Of a stretch of DNA of 64,000 nucleotides, positions 63,814 through 64,000 are shown in pieces. Below the pieces are notes generated by a model. It was not told where the DNA came from. It searched no databases and saw only the letters and a program-made list of their open reading frames with translations. Numbering within the stretch: the first letter of the stretch is position 1; each line of letters starts with the position of its first letter. A program made the translations under genes and the position numbers. Origin of the DNA: Palsa-504 sp963790065 (GTDB lineage Bacteria; Actinomycetota; Actinomycetes; Streptosporangiales; Streptosporangiaceae). The stretch is from contig CAWBNK010000030.1 in the NCBI GenBank assembly GCA_963790065.1, positions 1-64,000 of the forward strand, read 5' to 3'.

Positions 63814-64000
63814 CAGCTCAGGCTACGCAACCGCGGCCCGGCGCGAATCGGCCGCGAGGACGAACATGCCTGGCGCGAACCGCCCGCCCGGCGGATGCCG
63901 CGTACGCCGCCAGGCTGACCCGGCCTGATTTGCGGGCGAGAGCAGCTTGGGCAACAATGACGTGTTGGCGATGAGGCTCGCCATGAACCGCGCGGCGTCG

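Overview
The window is high-GC DNA (roughly 70 percent by eye) with strong third-position GC bias, many GTG/TTG starts, ATGA-type gene overlaps and TANNNT -10 boxes placed 6-7 nt before start codons. With class II DAHP synthase, ECF sigma factors, WS/DGAT, amylosucrase, DUF4232, DUF3040 and several TetR/MarR regulators, this points to a soil-type actinomycete, possibly near Streptosporangiales or relatives. No rRNA, tRNA or CRISPR array was seen.

Layout. 1-3.0 kb: end of a membrane protein, a 3-hydroxyisobutyrate-dehydrogenase-like enzyme and an ATP-dependent DNA ligase behind a perfect 18-bp inverted repeat. 3.0-9.3 kb: GNATs, a TetR-controlled DUF3533 membrane protein with its operator, a HAD protein, a DUF4139 protein and a divergent MBL-fold hydrolase. 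9.4-11.6 kb: Nudix hydrolase, SnoaL-like protein and a SigG-type sigma factor split by an ATGA overlap. 11.8-16.2 kb: the most unusual locus, an NrtR-like Nudix regulator with a 41-bp dyad over its promoter, then a J-domain/pseudokinase, a VWA protein, an adenylosuccinate-synthetase-like gene (internally deleted) and a small membrane protein. 16.4-29.3 kb: two hypotheticals, DAHP synthase, DUF1992, DUF4287, a 908-aa GH63-like glucosidase, a SigE-type sigma factor, acyl-CoA ligase (frameshifted), malic enzyme and a secreted DUF4232/GH-like protein. 29.5-31.1 kb: truncated IS1380 remnant.

31.2-41.6 kb: an orphan receiver, amylosucrase, a NarL-type two-component system next to an ABC exporter (ATPase frameshifted), an Ogt plus 2OG-Fe(II) oxygenase DNA-repair-like pair, a membrane protein and an MDR reductase. 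41.7-48.2 kb: a lipid cluster (SDR, TetR, WS/DGAT, two alpha/beta hydrolases, divergent acyl-CoA ligase) ending in a complex palindromic element. 48.2-54.6 kb: fossil epoxide-hydrolase and WYL-regulator fragments, then three MarR regulators with an MFS-USP fusion transporter and an ABC exporter. 54.6-64 kb: hydrolase, molbindin, Ser/Thr kinase with a P-loop partner, Rieske oxygenase plus FAD monooxygenase (frameshifted), a lone dynamin-like GTPase, DUF3040 and YdcF-type proteins.

Two themes run through the window. At least five genes carry frame breaks and a sixth is split at an ATGA overlap, and there are several gene-end fossils; this means either an eroding accessory region or uncorrected indels. 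Leaderless promoters appear to be common, and short tandem duplications recur at gene 3' ends.
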